From Diplosphaera chodatii (taxonomy: Eukaryota; Chlorophyta; Trebouxiophyceae; Prasiolales; Stichococcaceae): 64,000 bases of DNA. Positions 33,325-44,908 of this stretch are shown here, one piece after another. The notes below the pieces were generated by a model, which made no database searches, was not told where the DNA came from, and worked only from the letters and a program-made list of their open reading frames with translations. The stretch's first letter is position 1, and the number at the start of each line of letters is the position of its first letter. A program made the translations under genes and the position numbers. The stretch covers positions 1,612,001 through 1,676,000 of the forward strand of contig JAALGY010000015.1 in assembly GCA_032358165.1 (NCBI GenBank). The letters run 5' to 3'.

Positions 33325-35764
33325 TCAGTGCAAGCCTGCAGTTTGCAACAGCTGTGGCAAGCAGACTATCTTTTCGCGAAGCTTCCCCAGCTGCTGGCCC
33401 TGACGTAGCTCCGCTGCATCGATGTTGCACCAGCCATCGAAGGAGGTGGGCCTGACGCCCCTGCTGGCAAGCGCGCTGAGCAAAGTGTCCGTGCCGCCCT
33501 CTGCCCCTCGTATCAGCCGCAGGTCCTGGGTGTCACCTCCAATGACGTCTGCTACCAGCTCTGCATTCGCACTGTTGGTGCCTGCAGCACGAGGTTGAAA
33601 GCAGCTGCCACACTATTTGCACGAGAAAAAAACGCTGACAGTACGCACGCCACATCGCTCTTCTGTCTGGTGAGGACAGGAGCAATGTGTACCTATGATG
33701 CCAGTTGGGCCCCGCATCAGCCATCCACAGGCGTAGGTGCCGGGCAGAGCCCGCCCCTCCGAGTCCAACACCCGGCCGCCCCTGCTGGTGACAAGACCAG
33801 CCCTGCTGAAGTTGCCACAGGGTGCCTCAACAGAGGAGCTGCTACAAGGCTGCAGACACCAGTGCAGCTGGACCGACCTGTTCAGGACGACCCCCCTGTC
33901 TGCGTCGAAGCCGGCACCCTCGATCGGCACCGAGCGGTAGCCGATGCTCACGAGCACCAGGTCTGCTGGGATGGTCTCGAACTGCCCGGTGCCTCGCGCA
34001 AGCACGCGGCCGTCGTCCCCCTGCCGCAGCTGCGTGCGCTCCAGCCTGACGGCCTGCGCTGCCCCGCTGTCCCCCGTGACTATCTCCACCGGCTGCCTCA
34101 GGAAGTCGAAATGCAGCTGACGGGCTCCTGGCCTGCAGGGGGTGATGCCACGGTGATCACAGATGTGATCCATTTTGCGGACCCAGAAACAAGCCAAGCA
34201 GGACGGACGCCCACTCTGGGTCGGCTGCAGCGGCTGCCTTCGAGAAAATGTCGTGCAGGCGCCGCTTGATGCGGTCTGCTGTGCCGGCACCCTGGCTGCC
34301 CTTGCTGGCAGGAGGGATGTCGGTGTTGAAGCGCACATTCCTGCCGGCCAGCCCCAAGATCTCCCGCAGCTCCTTGGGCGTGCAGGCAGCCTGCCAGAGA
34401 GAAGGAGGCCAACTTGGACAGGGCTATCACTGCAGCCGAGGACAGGAAGCAGACCCGCCAAAGGCAGCATGCCCCTTTTGAGCCTAGTCGTGTGTACCAT
34501 GCACATCAATTTCACCTCTGCGGGGCTGCGCCGCGCTACCAGATGGACATCCTGCACATTGGACTGCCGCAGCTGGCTCAGGGCGCGGTCCGCCACGTCT
34601 GTGGGCGCCAGCCGCTGCGCCGGCGCCAGCAGCAGCCGCGCACAGTCCAGGGCCACGTTGCCAAGCCCCAGCACCGCAACGCTGCGCACGGCGGCGAGAT
34701 CCACATGGACATCACCACCATGCGGGTGGCCGTTGTACCACCACACGAACCTCCGTGCGGGCACCACGCCCGGCGCATCCTGCCAGTGTCATAACATCGC
34801 GCCTTTCAAGCCTTGACAGCTACAGCTCCGATGCAATGCTCAGGTGTGTGCCACATGACACCCTGCGCAGGGGTGAGAGCCCACCTCCCCTGGGATGCCG
34901 AGTCTGCGGTCGCTCTCTGCGCCGTATGCGAGCACTACCTGACCACAGAGACCAGCAGTCAGGCGTCGCCGTCTGAAACGCCTCCGTGCACGCCGTGCCC
35001 AGGTGTGGGGCTTACCCCACTGTACATGGACTGCAGCTCTGACAGCTGGATGTCCTGCCCAACTGTGACGTTGCCGACGAATGTGCTGCGTGGGTCCTGT
35101 GCAACGCCTGTGAACTGGTGCTCCACGTTCTGCACCACCAAGTGAAGATCGGTTCGTCACTCCGCAAGGCCCTGCTGCTGGCGTGCAATCAGACCCTGCT
35201 CATTTGGCCTGCTGCACACCTTGGTTTCAGGATGATCGGGTGCGACCCCTGACCGCACGAGACCAAAAGGGGTGGGTAGCTGGTCCTACATACAGGACGG
35301 GGCCGTACGTGAGATCAGTTGCATACGAAGATGTGTAGGATGCAGTGAAACCGTGACAGTCATGCCGGCGCACCAGGATATCAATCCGGACATGCTGCCC
35401 ATAGCGCTTCAGCAACTGCACCAATACAACTTGCCCTATCGTTTCCAAGTTACAGAGGAGCAGGTACACTCTGCAACAACTCCAGGGGAACACTGCATGT
35501 TATGTGATGTCACTGGTATGATCGCTCTATCATAGCGCGTGCTGCAATCACCTTGTCGGCAATGTAGAAGCCGGCAGGGCCAGCACCCACAACACAGAAG
35601 TGCAGCCTTGCAGGAGCTGCTGCGGTGGACAATGTGGATGCGTGGACAGGTGCCGGTGTGCCCCTGACGTCCAACCTGCTGGGCTGCACCGCTGCAGCAA
35701 TGCGCAGCTTGCAGAGCACGCCCGCACCATGGTTGGGTGTGAGGCGCCGCAGAAACATCAACAT
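33325..35764 (-). CDS. FDXR: Adrenodoxin-type NADPH:ferredoxin reductase, mitochondrial
   Basis: This flavoenzyme passes electrons from NADPH to mitochondrial ferredoxin for Fe-S cluster and related biosynthesis. Exons (minus): 35764-35552, 35415-35374, 35279-35220, 35129-35016, 34938-34885, 34779-34516, 34390-34209, 34132-33878, 33805-33693, 33581-33325 (about 517 aa). The first about 50 residues are Arg/Ala/Ser-rich and fit a mitochondrial presequence. Then come the FAD fingerprint VVGAGPAGFYIAD, PTPFGLVRSGVAPDHPETK, VVLAYGAESDRRLGIPGE, ARRFVWWYNGHP, the NADPH fingerprint VLGLGNVALDCARLLL, LVSIGYRSVP, and CGWLMRGPTGIIGTN. The C-terminus GVRPTSFDGW...LGKLREKI matches animal FDXR. Exon 2 joins exon 3 without the Tyr-Glu of relatives, so that border may be slightly off. 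It faces importin alpha across 393 bp. Confidence 0.9.
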
Positions 35765-36157
35765 CAGGACAGAACCTGAAGCTCGTGTGGTTGGTGCGAC
35801 ACCAGTACGATGCCGACAAGGCGGTGTCCAGAGTTCTGGTCAACTGACATGCGAATCAGGTACAGAACAGCTGCTGGTACAGTTGCATGCACTGTGTACA
35901 GACCGCTTCGGTTGTACCCTCCTGACCCTGAGCAAATGCAGAGAGCCAGCCTGCCTGTCGATCGCAATCATAGACAGCACTTTCTATGCAGCAACAACCA
36001 GACATTTCGGTGTATGTGTGCATGTCCCTGCATGCAGTGGAAGCAGGTGGGCAGGGTTTTGGTGCGAGTAGGGTTTGAGGCCAAGCTCGCTGCCTTTGCA
36101 ACCGCGCAGCGGGGTCAGTCACCCACCGCCAGCAGCTGTACCCGCAAAGCTGCCATC
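35765..36157. promoter_or_regulatory. Divergent promoter region FDXR / importin alpha
   Basis: 393 bp between head-to-head start codons. The importin frame remains open upstream of its ATG as far as 35810, but that part lacks importin similarity and is taken as 5' UTR and promoter. Confidence 0.5.
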
Positions 36158-37765
36158 ATGAGCTTGAAGGGAGATCGTCGCAAGGGGTTCATGCGCACGC
36201 TGGACCCTGAAATCTCACGCAGGAAACGCGAGGACAACATCGTAGAGCTGCGCAAGAGCAAGCGTGATGAAAACCTGCAGAAGAAGCGTATGGTGTTCGC
36301 AGCCGGCCACGACTCTTCGGCGATGGAGGATTCCACCCGGAATGGCGGCGCTGCCATGCAGCAGAAGCTGGAGAGCTTGCCGGCCATGGTGCAAGGCGTC
36401 TGGAGCGAGGATCCGAAAGCCCAGTTGGACGCCACATCACAGTTTCGCAAGCTCCTTTCGATCGAGCGCAACCCGCCCATCGAAGAGGTCATCAGCCAGG
36501 GCGTAATTCCACGCTTTGTCCAGTTCCTGCAGCGAGGGGATCTGCCACAGCTACAGTTCGAGGCAGCCTGGGCGCTTACAAACGTCGCCTCAGGCACGTC
36601 TGAGCACACGAACGTGGTGATTGGCAGTGGCGCCGTGCCCATATTTGTGCAGCTACTCAGCTCGCCCAGCGATGACGTCCGTGAGCAGGCAGTGTGGGCG
36701 CTGGGCAACATCGCGGGGGATTCCCCCAAGTGCCGGGACCTGGTGCTGGAGGCGGGCGCGCTGCTGCCACTGCTGGAGCAGCTGAAGGTCAACTCCAAGC
36801 TGTCCATGCTGCGGAACGCGACCTGGACGCTCTCCAACTTCTGCCGCGGCAAGCCACAGCCCAACTTCGACCAGACGAAGCAGGCGCTGCCGACGCTGGC
36901 GCGGCTGATCAGCTCCCAGGATGAGGAGGTGCTCACAGACGCCTGCTGGGCGCTGTCGTACCTGTCTGACGGCACAAACGACAAGATCCAGGAGGTCATC
37001 CAGGCCGGCGTCTGCCGCCGCCTTGTGGAGCTGCTCATGCACCAGTCGCCGTCTGTGCTGGTGCCAGCGCTGCGCACAGTGGGCAACATTGTGACGGGGG
37101 ATGACCTGCAGACGCAAGTCATCATCAACTGCGGCGCGCTGGGCTGCCTGCTGCACCTGCTCACCACCAGCCAGAAGAAGAGCATCAAGAAGGAGGCCTG
37201 CTGGACGATCTCAAACATCACGGCGGGCACGAAGGAGCAGATCCAGGGCGTGGTGGATGCCGACATCCTGCCGCCGCTGGTGCACCTGCTGGGCACCGCA
37301 GAGTTTGACATCAAGAAGGAGGCGGCCTGGGCGCTCAGCAACGCCACCTCAGGCGGCACGCACGACCAGATCAAGTATCTGGTGCAGATCGGTTGCATCA
37401 AGCCGCTGTGCGAGCTGCTGGTGTGCTCCGACGTGCGCATCGTCACAGTCGCCCTCGAAGGCCTGGAGAACATCCTCAAGGTGGGCGAGTCTGAGAAGGA
37501 GCTGGGGGGACCGGGCGCCACCAACCCGTACGCCCGGCTGGTGGACGAGGCGGAGGGGCTCGACAAGATCGAGGAGCTGCAAAACCACACCAACGAGGAC
37601 ATCTACGAGAAGGTCGTCGCCATCATGGAGACCTTCTTCGATGTGGAGGATGGCGAGGTGGAGAACCTGGCACCCCAGGTGAACAGCGGCCAGAGCACAT
37701 ACACATTCCAGGCGCCAGCAGCAGGCGGGCAGCCCAGCTTCAACTTTGGTGCACCCATGAGCTGA
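36158..37765 (+). CDS. Importin subunit alpha, intronless
   Basis: This adaptor recognises classical nuclear-localisation signals and hands cargo to importin beta. The single open frame encodes 535 aa from the ATG at 36158, chosen because [18 protein letters not shown] starts the importin-beta-binding domain. The IBB is rich in RRKREDN and [15 protein letters not shown]. Ten armadillo repeats follow with the cargo-binding WxxxN arrays, for example [88 protein letters not shown] and [14 protein letters not shown]. The acidic [16 protein letters not shown] end binds the export factor CAS in relatives. There is no intron over 1.6 kb, unlike nearly all neighbours. Confidence 0.95.
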   Translation: MSLKGDRRKGFMRTLDPEISRRKREDNIVELRKSKRDENLQKKRMVFAAGHDSSAMEDSTRNGGAAMQQKLESLPAMVQGVWSEDPKAQLDATSQFRKLLSIERNPPIEEVISQGVIPRFVQFLQRGDLPQLQFEAAWALTNVASGTSEHTNVVIGSGAVPIFVQLLSSPSDDVREQAVWALGNIAGDSPKCRDLVLEAGALLPLLEQLKVNSKLSMLRNATWTLSNFCRGKPQPNFDQTKQALPTLARLISSQDEEVLTDACWALSYLSDGTNDKIQEVIQAGVCRRLVELLMHQSPSVLVPALRTVGNIVTGDDLQTQVIINCGALGCLLHLLTTSQKKSIKKEACWTISNITAGTKEQIQGVVDADILPPLVHLLGTAEFDIKKEAAWALSNATSGGTHDQIKYLVQIGCIKPLCELLVCSDVRIVTVALEGLENILKVGESEKELGGPGATNPYARLVDEAEGLDKIEELQNHTNEDIYEKVVAIMETFFDVEDGEVENLAPQVNSGQSTYTFQAPAAGGQPSFNFGAPMS

Positions 37766-38857
37766 ACAGCTCATACAGTGCGTGGCTTGGCGGCAGTGCG
37801 TGGCTTGGCAGCGGCACTTGTGCCAAGCGGCATAGCGTAAGGCACAGGCAACAGGCAGTGGGCACAGCAGTCCGCGCACACAGCAGGCTGCCTGTCCGCA
37901 TGAAGGCACTACATCAGCAAGCTCATCTTGCTGGCCAGCGGCAGGTCGGGCCTCTTTCTTGCGGCAAGGCTCGAAGGAGCACGAAGAAGTGACGGACCGT
38001 ATCACCAACCAGACCCACGCGTGGCTGGACCAATGTACGAGAAGACATGGGACACAGGCATGACTAGACACTAGACACAGCCAGCATGCAGGGCTGGTCC
38101 ACCTGAGGGTAGACACTGCTGGCTGCTTGACAGCTGACAACCAGAGGAGTGCATGACGGCTGAAATGACCAAACGATTGACAATGAGGAAGTTTTGGGCG
38201 ACCATCCCTGCAGTCAGTGCTGCGCGGCGCCCTGACACGAACATTGACTGCGGAACCCGAACCATGCTGACAGGGTGTTTTACACTGACGGCAAGACGTT
38301 GACAGACGTGACTTCCTACAGACAGAGAGGGGAGTGTGCCAGGTAGCAGCACGGTCTAGGACCTTCAGACTGATTTCGAGGAACAGTGACAAAGTGGCAG
38401 CGCTTTTGCTCAGACACGACAGTCTGACGATATACTACTGGATGGGGTGTCTTGTGTTTCATCGAGCAGAGCTTGCTGCCCGGTGTAGCATGCGCACGGT
38501 TGGCTAGTGAGCATACGACAGCAAAGTGAGCATCCGCTGCATCATCTTTATTGGTTCATGCCAGCCACAAGCAGCACAGGTGCATTTCTGTAATACCAAG
38601 TTCTGAACCAAAGAAGATGCGATTGGACCGCCTTGATTTGCTGGTCAAGTGTGACAGGACCCAAGTATGGTCCGCAGATCAGCCAAATAAGGGGGACTGT
38701 ACTATGGCGAGCTTGATCCGCAGCCAACGACAGCTTAGCCACCGGTGCCATGTTGGCATGTAAAACCTTTCTAATTTTGTGATACAATGCGGTGTGATCT
38801 ACTGCGGGTTCCCAGGATGCCCAACACACAACCCACCTTTCCCGTGTCTGACCCTGC
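37766..38857. other. Convergent intergenic region, importin alpha / PHT4 transporter
   Basis: 1092 bp between two convergent stops, the largest gene-free gap in the window. It holds a short imperfect tandem repeat at 37776-37808 and otherwise no recognisable feature. Long 3' UTRs are the simplest explanation. Confidence 0.4.
37776..37808. repeat. Two-copy direct repeat, 18-bp period
   Basis: The 15-mer CAGTGCGTGGCTTGG occurs twice, separated by CGG, just after the importin alpha stop codon. Confidence 0.8.
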
Positions 38858-41625
38858 TCATTTAAACTCCCGCCGCTCGCTGCTGCCAAAGATGCTGAAG
38901 ATCACGAGGCCGACTGCATAGCATGCAGCTATAGGCAAGAACAACGCCGTCGTCCATGAGCCAGTGCGGTCTAGCAGCAGCCCCACTGCTGAAACGCCCA
39001 GGATGCCCGGCAGTGCGCCGGCTGTGTTTGTGATGCCCAGCAGTGCGCTTGCATACTTGGGGTTCATGTCCTGCAGCACACCAGTGGTGTGAAAACCCCA
39101 GTGCGGTCGCCACTGCGCAAGGTGTCACAAATGCATGTGCATGCTTTGAGTCACCCTGCACTCGGAGCAGTGTTGATCACGTTGCTCAATCGTCACCTGG
39201 TGCACACAGTACAGGCCGCCCCGGCTGAAGGAGCCGCATGCAAATGAGACTGCAGCAGCAGGACAACGTCGTTGCGCCCCAGGATAGATCTTGCTGAGTG
39301 ACAATACAGGTGAACAGCCAACAGCCGTATGATGCAGTCAGGTGTGCAGGTGCCTGCAAAACGCCTGACACGGCACCTGATAGTATGCCCACGATCATCG
39401 CTGTGAGGCGGGGCGTGACAGCCCCAGCCGCGGGCGTCAGGACAGCGCAGGCCAGCATGCACACCAGTGGCCCCGCAAATGCGATGCCCTGCTGTGGAAT
39501 GAGCAGGCTCGACTCCAGTCCATCAGAAGCGTGAAGCAGACCGGTGGCACAGCGCGCAGGCGAGTCACACGTCAGCTTGGTGGAGTCACAGCACCTGGCA
39601 CAGTTTCCGCACACGAGTCAGGCTCCACCCCTTTTGAAACAGCCCGTCTGCCACTGGCCCGACGAAGGGAGTCGCAGCTATCATCGCCTGCATGCATTTG
39701 GATGGTGGTGCATCACCGGTAAGGAAACAGTCTACAGAGAGGAATGGTGACAAACCCTGAAAAGCACACACATAGCAACAGGCCACAGCCTGCGGCTGGC
39801 TATGCCCGCGAGCAGCTCACCAGATATGGGATGAGTGTGTACAGGCTGCTGCTCTCTATGTTCAGCCCCAACGATAGTTGAAAGTAGCTGGGAAGCCATG
39901 CTAAGGACACATAGTAACCATAGCTGCATGTAAACCAGGCACAGCATCCATGAGCACGGCGCCTCAATACCAAGATGGTCCTTCGAGTGGCAGAGGGTGA
40001 TGATACATGCCAGCTTTGACGCTGCTGGCAATTTTGCAGAAAGACCAAGCGACGCACTTGAAGCAGAAGTGGGCAACGATGACTGCCCATACGGCTGAAG
40101 ACTGCATGAACTTCCCCCAGGGCAACCCTGCTGCCGGGTCATCTGCATGTGTGCCAGACGCTGCACTGTGAGAGCGGGCTGGTCGAGAGGTTATCCACGA
40201 GTGCACTGTGCAGCAATTGAGCGTGCAGGCACCCTGTACCCAAGCAGCCCACCTGCAGACTCTGCCTGCGCTGCCGTTGCCGCCTGCGGCGCTGCCTGCT
40301 CGTCCATGCTGACCGCTGGGTCGCTGCTCTCGGGTTTCAGCATCGGCCACCACAGGCACCATGCCAGCCCAAGGACGGCGAAAAGGTAGAACACCGATGG
40401 CCAGCCGGCTGTTGCGATCAGCGGACCGCAGATGACCAATCCCACCGCGCTGCCAATGTCGAGGGACCCGAAGACGACTGTTACGGCCCGCGCCCGCTCC
40501 CGCCTGCAGGGTGCAACGTGTTTGGTCACTGTGCAGTATCACACCACATCGAATAGAGGGCCACAGATTCTCCCGACACACCGACACATCTGCAGGCAAA
40601 GCCCGGCGCGAAGGACGTACTCTGGCACCAGACGTGCGAGCACGTTGGTCGCTGCGGAGGGTGCGAAGCCCTCGCCCAGGCCCACCAGCACACGCGTGGC
40701 TGACAGCGCCAGGATGCCTGTGCATTCAGACAGCACCACGTGTCACTCGGGGTGAAGCGGGGGAGGGACACAGCCATGGGGTGGTCACACCGCGCTGCGC
40801 GTTCACCCATCTTGGCGGCGGGGGGCGCGAGGAGGGTGCCCACGCTCCAGATGGCGACGCCGGCCAGCAGCACCTTGGTGCCCCCCACCTTGGTGGATAT
40901 CCAGCCCGCAGGGATCTGGGTCAAGGCGTATCCGTAGAAGAACGCCTGCAGCAGCCCAAACATACTTGTGCATCGGCGGTTCACCAGAGTACCCCAACAT
41001 GTGCATGACCAGATCTGAAACCATACCGAGGACACGAGGCCACGCTCCAGGCCAGTCCAGCCCAGCTCCTTTGACATTGGAAGCACGGCAACGCTCATGT
41101 TGACTTTGTCCATGTTGCATAGGACAAAGGCGACGCCTGCACATGCAGCACACACGTCCATTGCCTCCAAGGCGCTGGTACGTCATCTGCAAGGGTGGCC
41201 GACGGCCAGTGCATCGAGGAAGGACGACATGGGGTCTGTGGCGCCACAGCACCTATCGCAATGACCACGCGCCAGCGCTGGGGGATGCCAGAGCCCGGTG
41301 GCCCGCTGCCGTTGCTGCTGGTGGCCGCTGCGTCCAAGGAGGCTGCAGCGTCTGTTGAAGCTCCGAGATCATCCTGCGATGACGTCTGCAGCGCTGTGTA
41401 TGCGAACGAGGCGCTGGCGTCGCCAGGCAGGTTGGGATAGATGTATTCCGGTGGCTGCGGCGCAGCATCTGCGGCATCTGCATGTAGCGGCCGTGGCGTG
41501 CGGTGTCGGCCATGACTGTGTGCCCGCCGCGTGATCACGTGGCACGCTCGGTGAACCGTGAGCCTTCTTGGCGTCAAGATCGAAGCTGCAGCCCGGCAGC
41601 AGGGCCGCAGTGCCCCCTGCTGCAT
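38858..41625 (-). CDS. PHT4/ANTR-type anion (phosphate) transporter, MFS/SLC17 family
   Basis: This is a major-facilitator transporter related to plastid PHT4 phosphate and ascorbate carriers. Exons (minus): 41625-41253, 41136-41027, 40945-40807, 40717-40621, 40503-40253, 40142-40058, 39923-39821, 39687-39595, 39491-39377, 39249-39197, 39070-38858 (about 543 aa, all in phase). The first about 110 residues are Arg/Ala/Ser-rich without membrane helices and fit a chloroplast transit peptide. The core starts at PQRWRVVIAIGVAFVLCNMD and KVNMSVAVLPMSKELGW. Further matches are FFYGYALTQIPAGWISTKVG, RVLVGLGEGFAPSAA, NYGYYVSLAWLPSYF and MNPKYASALLGITNTAG. A hydrophilic Ala/Gln/Ser loop follows the sixth helix (end of exon 5). 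The substrate cannot be fixed from sequence; phosphate is the family default. Confidence 0.87.
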
Positions 41626-42205
41626 CCTGCTGACAGCTGCAAGTGTGTCGCTGCACTTAATGCATGGCAGGCTGCAGTGTGCCACACGACGCGGCCTTGT
41701 TGTTTCACGAACTGCACGCCTCGGCCAACAGCAAGACGGCCTCTGATCACCAGCAGTCAGGAATAGGAACGATCACGTTGCTGCCAGGCCAGCTACAACA
41801 GGATCCTGCAGGTTGCAGAGCAGCCCTGGCGGCGATCTCTGCTGACTACGTGTAGCGACCTATGATGCACTTCGCACAATGGTGGCTTGTGAACCTGTGA
41901 TCGGTGCGCAATTGCTTGCGCTGTCTTGGCGAGCACCGTTTTCGATCACGGGTGGCTTCCAGGTGGGGAAGGATGGCCAGACAACAGTCCATCGAGCACC
42001 ACAGTTCAGGACTTCAGTATTACCTCCGTTGCAGCCAGTTTGGCAAGGTGCAATAAGGCTGCTCGGCACGACAAGACCCATCGCCAGCAATCTGTGGAGC
42101 TGCGTCCATCCCGCTGGCACGCCGCTGCTGGCGGCAGTGTGTGTTGTCTGATCTATCTCGCACGTAGCAGCACGTGCCGTCATCTGCCGAACTTCACTGG
42201 GCAGT
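41626..42205. promoter_or_regulatory. Divergent promoter region PHT4 / bL9
   Basis: 580 bp between head-to-head start codons. No specific element was recognised. Confidence 0.45.
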
Positions 42206-43331
42206 ATGCAGCAGAGAGGCACAGCGTTTGCTGCGCTCGCGCAGCTGGCCGCCAAGCAGAGCAGTCGCAGCCTGCGCAATGCGCACACGGGCACAGAGGT
42301 CGTCCTGCGGGAGGTGCGCTTCAAGCCGTGGCATTTAACCTCTCCTGCATGTGTGCACTTGATTCCTTGACAGTGCTTACGTGTTGCTTCTCCCCTGTCG
42401 CAGGTTGTGGACCGGCTGGGCGAGGCTGGCCAGCGTGTCACAGTCAACCGCGGTTTTGCGCGCAACCACCTGGTGAGGCCTTTACTGCTCTGAATTCTAC
42501 CATCAAGAGTGTGAGCTGAGGCTTTCTGCTATGTGAGCACGGGCCACAAGCGAGGCCACCGCGACATTCCTGTGCAGGTGCCAAACAAGCTGGCAGCTCT
42601 GGTGCCGAAGGAGGTGGTGCGCCGGCCGCCACGGTCCAAGGTGTAGTAGCGTGCGACGGCATAGCTAGCTGGCAGGTGTACCACCTGAGCGACTGGACTT
42701 GTGCCTGACGCTGTGCACTTCTGATGACAGGTGGGCGACGGGGCGACTGCCGCTGGGCCCATGACCAGCGCCTCACAGCTGCAGCTGGCCTCCGTTGTCA
42801 ACACACTGTGCTCAGCTCCCCTGGTGAGCAGGCAGTTGACCCGCTGGCCGACTCCTGGCAGTGCATCGTACACGTCTATCGATTCTGATTCTGTGCACCG
42901 GCATATACATGAATGCACCATGCTCGGCACCGCAAATCTGCAGGAACTGGTTCGGAAGTCTGCCTCTGGCACGGCTTCAAGTGGCGGGAAGCTCGCTAAA
43001 CCAGTCACGGCAGCTTGCATCAGCAAAGAGGTGAGCGAGGCCAAGGAGGCATGCATTTCGACGTGATAGCGGGGTGCAACTTGGCACTCTCTTGGCATCC
43101 TGTGACAGTCATGCACACTTGCAGGTGCTGCGCCAAAGGCATGTGCTGCTGGCGCCGCAGCTGCTGGCAATGGACCAGCCGCTGGTGCAGATGGGCCAGC
43201 ACCAGGTGCCGCTGCGACTTGTGATCCCCTCTGGCGAGCAGATCAGCATGCCGGTCACAATCCTCAACAGTCGACAAGCGTTCGGGGAACGTGTAGCAGC
43301 AGCAGCCCCTACGCATACGTCTAGACCGTGA
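42206..43331 (+). CDS. Organellar ribosomal protein bL9
   Basis: This is a bacterial-type large-subunit protein L9 of the mitochondrial or plastid ribosome. Exons: 42206-42313, 42404-42472, 42578-42640, 42731-42823, 42944-43030, 43125-43331 (about 208 aa). After a 28-residue Ala/Arg/Gln leader, TEVVLREVVDRLGEAGQRVT and VNRGFARNHLVPNKLAALVP are the classical N-terminal L9 domain. SGGKLAKPVTAACISKEVL and MGQHQVPLRLVIPSGEQ match the C-terminal L9 domain, separated by the usual linker helix. The leader looks short for a targeting peptide, so an upstream start is possible. The last exon runs to the stop without further homology after SMPVTI. Confidence 0.8.
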
Positions 43332-43889
43332 CAGGGCAACGCAGTGCCGTCCGAGGGCACCTGCAAATTACTCCCGTGGGAATGAGGACATAATGATGCA
43401 CATCTTGACCCGCCTGCAAACAGGCTTGTGCCATTTGAGGGGAGCATGGTCCATTGACATCGTGTAATGCGCGTAAGTACACGCAACCCAGAAAGTCGGA
43501 CGCCCAATTCCAGCAGCTTCCACTGCCGCCATCGATTGCCCTGGCTGCTGACATCATCAGCAGCCTAATGCCATTCAGCAGGACTATGCCATGCAATGCA
43601 AGTGCATGACGAATTCAGCGTGACTTGTTTCAAGCGCAGCCTGGTGATACATCTGCCGACCTCCAGCGATGCCTGAGCCAGCCGGTGAGACGTTTCGGCA
43701 TGCATGAGCACACCATGAGTACCGATGCATATATCACCGTATGCCACCCCACGCTGTGCGCCATTCATGAGCGCATAGATGTACAATATGGCACATGTGT
43801 TTTGCAGAGGCAGTCGATGAGGCCCGTGGGCATGGAGACATTCCTGCAGCTCCAGCTACCGACCATGCCCGCAGCTCTGCAGGTGCGTC
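43332..43889. other. Intergenic, bL9 3' region / GCK-domain gene 5' region
   Basis: 558 bp between two tandem plus-strand genes. An upstream leader exon for the GCK gene was sought (an ATG with a GT donor lies near 43669) but no frame-consistent join was found. Confidence 0.35.
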
Positions 43890-44608
43890 ATGCTGAGCTC
43901 CAGCTGCAGCAACGGTGAGGTCGTTGACAACGGCAAGTGGGTTCTCAATACGCCCACTGGTATCAATGCCAAGACAGTGTCCTTGGCCAGCACCGCAGGC
44001 GATACAGCAGAGGAGCGGCAGAATGCAGCGGCGCCGCCCGACGATGATGACGATGACGATGAGACCTGCGGCTTTTGCATATTCATGAAGGGTGGCGGCT
44101 GCAAGGATGTGTTTAAGGTCTGTTGGCGCCACGGTTCAGGAGGCACTGCGGCTCACATTGCACATATGTTGTCATCTGGAGTAGGTGCTGGCTGACTCGG
44201 AGTGCCCAATGCAATCTGCTGCTTTGTAGGACTGGAGTAAATGCGTTGACTCCGAACGGAAAACAGGCGGCGACTTTGCAGCAGATTGTCGAGAGCAGGT
44301 GCTTGATTGTCGAGAGCAGGTGCACCTGCATGCATGCTGAACAGCTGCAGGACATCGGTTGGTTGCAGGCCATCCATGCTGACCCAGTTTCCGCAATGTT
44401 GGCCCCGTAGACGTATGCCTTGAGAGAGTGCATGCTGAAGCACAGAGAGTACTATGCGCCAGTGCTGGAGGAGGAGGTGAGCTGTGCCGTCACAGCATCA
44501 TGTGGTCTACACTCCAGAGAGGGGCCCTGAACAGCGGTCCACTTGTAATGATCGTGCTGCGTGCAGGCTGACTTCGTGGCCGACAAGGAGGAAGCTGCAA
44601 AGTCCTGA
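43890..44608 (+). CDS. GCK-domain protein (small acidic Cys protein)
   Basis: It matches the plant GCK domain family, small proteins of unknown function with a CHCH-like Cys pattern. Exons: 43890-44117, 44230-44298, 44411-44476, 44567-44608 (134 aa). An acidic run (seven Asp) precedes the signature TCGFCIFMKGGGCKDVF. DWSKCVDSERK, AADCREQ and YALRECMLKHREYYAPVLEE follow, reproducing the family's paired Cys helices. The donor of exon 2 is duplicated 21 bp downstream. Use of the second copy would add seven in-frame residues. The start is the first ATG of the open exon; no homology constrains it. Confidence 0.82.
44284..44323. repeat. Tandem duplication of a splice-donor segment, 21-bp period
   Basis: The 19-mer GATTGTCGAGAGCAGGTGC is present at 44284 and again at 44305, separated by TT. 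Each copy contains the exon end GAGCAG followed by GTGC, so the splice donor of GCK exon 2 is duplicated. Confidence 0.9.
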
Positions 44609-44908
44609 TACGCGGGAGGCCACACCCTCTACAGTTGTCACATTCGTGACTGCAGCACAGGCCTGCTGCTTCCTCAGTTGCTCGACGTGTTGGACGTGAG
44701 AGTGCATGTGTCGCAGTGTAGGAAGGCAGCAGACAGTTGTTAGGCAGCATTTGAAGTACAGGGGCAATACGCTCCAACTTGGCTGTTGTCACCTTTGATT
44801 CGACACGACCATCGGATTGCATCATGTCACATGTCGCAGATCATCCAAAGGGTGACCATGTTGTTGAAACACCAAGGACCCTGGAGGCGCCAGCCAAGGT
44901 TTCCAGCA
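44609..44908. other. Convergent intergenic region, GCK-domain gene / HUS1
   Basis: 300 bp between convergent stops, presumably two overlapping or abutting 3' UTRs. Nothing else is visible. Confidence 0.35.

Noticed and set aside
33613..34767. 384-codon continuous minus frame as a single-exon FDXR
   Set aside because: Reads through introns. Conserved FDXR sequence is recovered only after removing 34515-34391, 34208-34133 and 33877-33806.
35810..36157. N-terminal extension of importin alpha in the same frame
   Set aside because: No importin similarity and Cys/aromatic-rich. The IBB domain begins normally at the ATG at 36158.
36115..37602. 495-codon open frame antisense to importin alpha
   Set aside because: Shadow of a GC-rich coding exon; Ser-rich sequence with no family resemblance, while the plus strand is unmistakably importin alpha.
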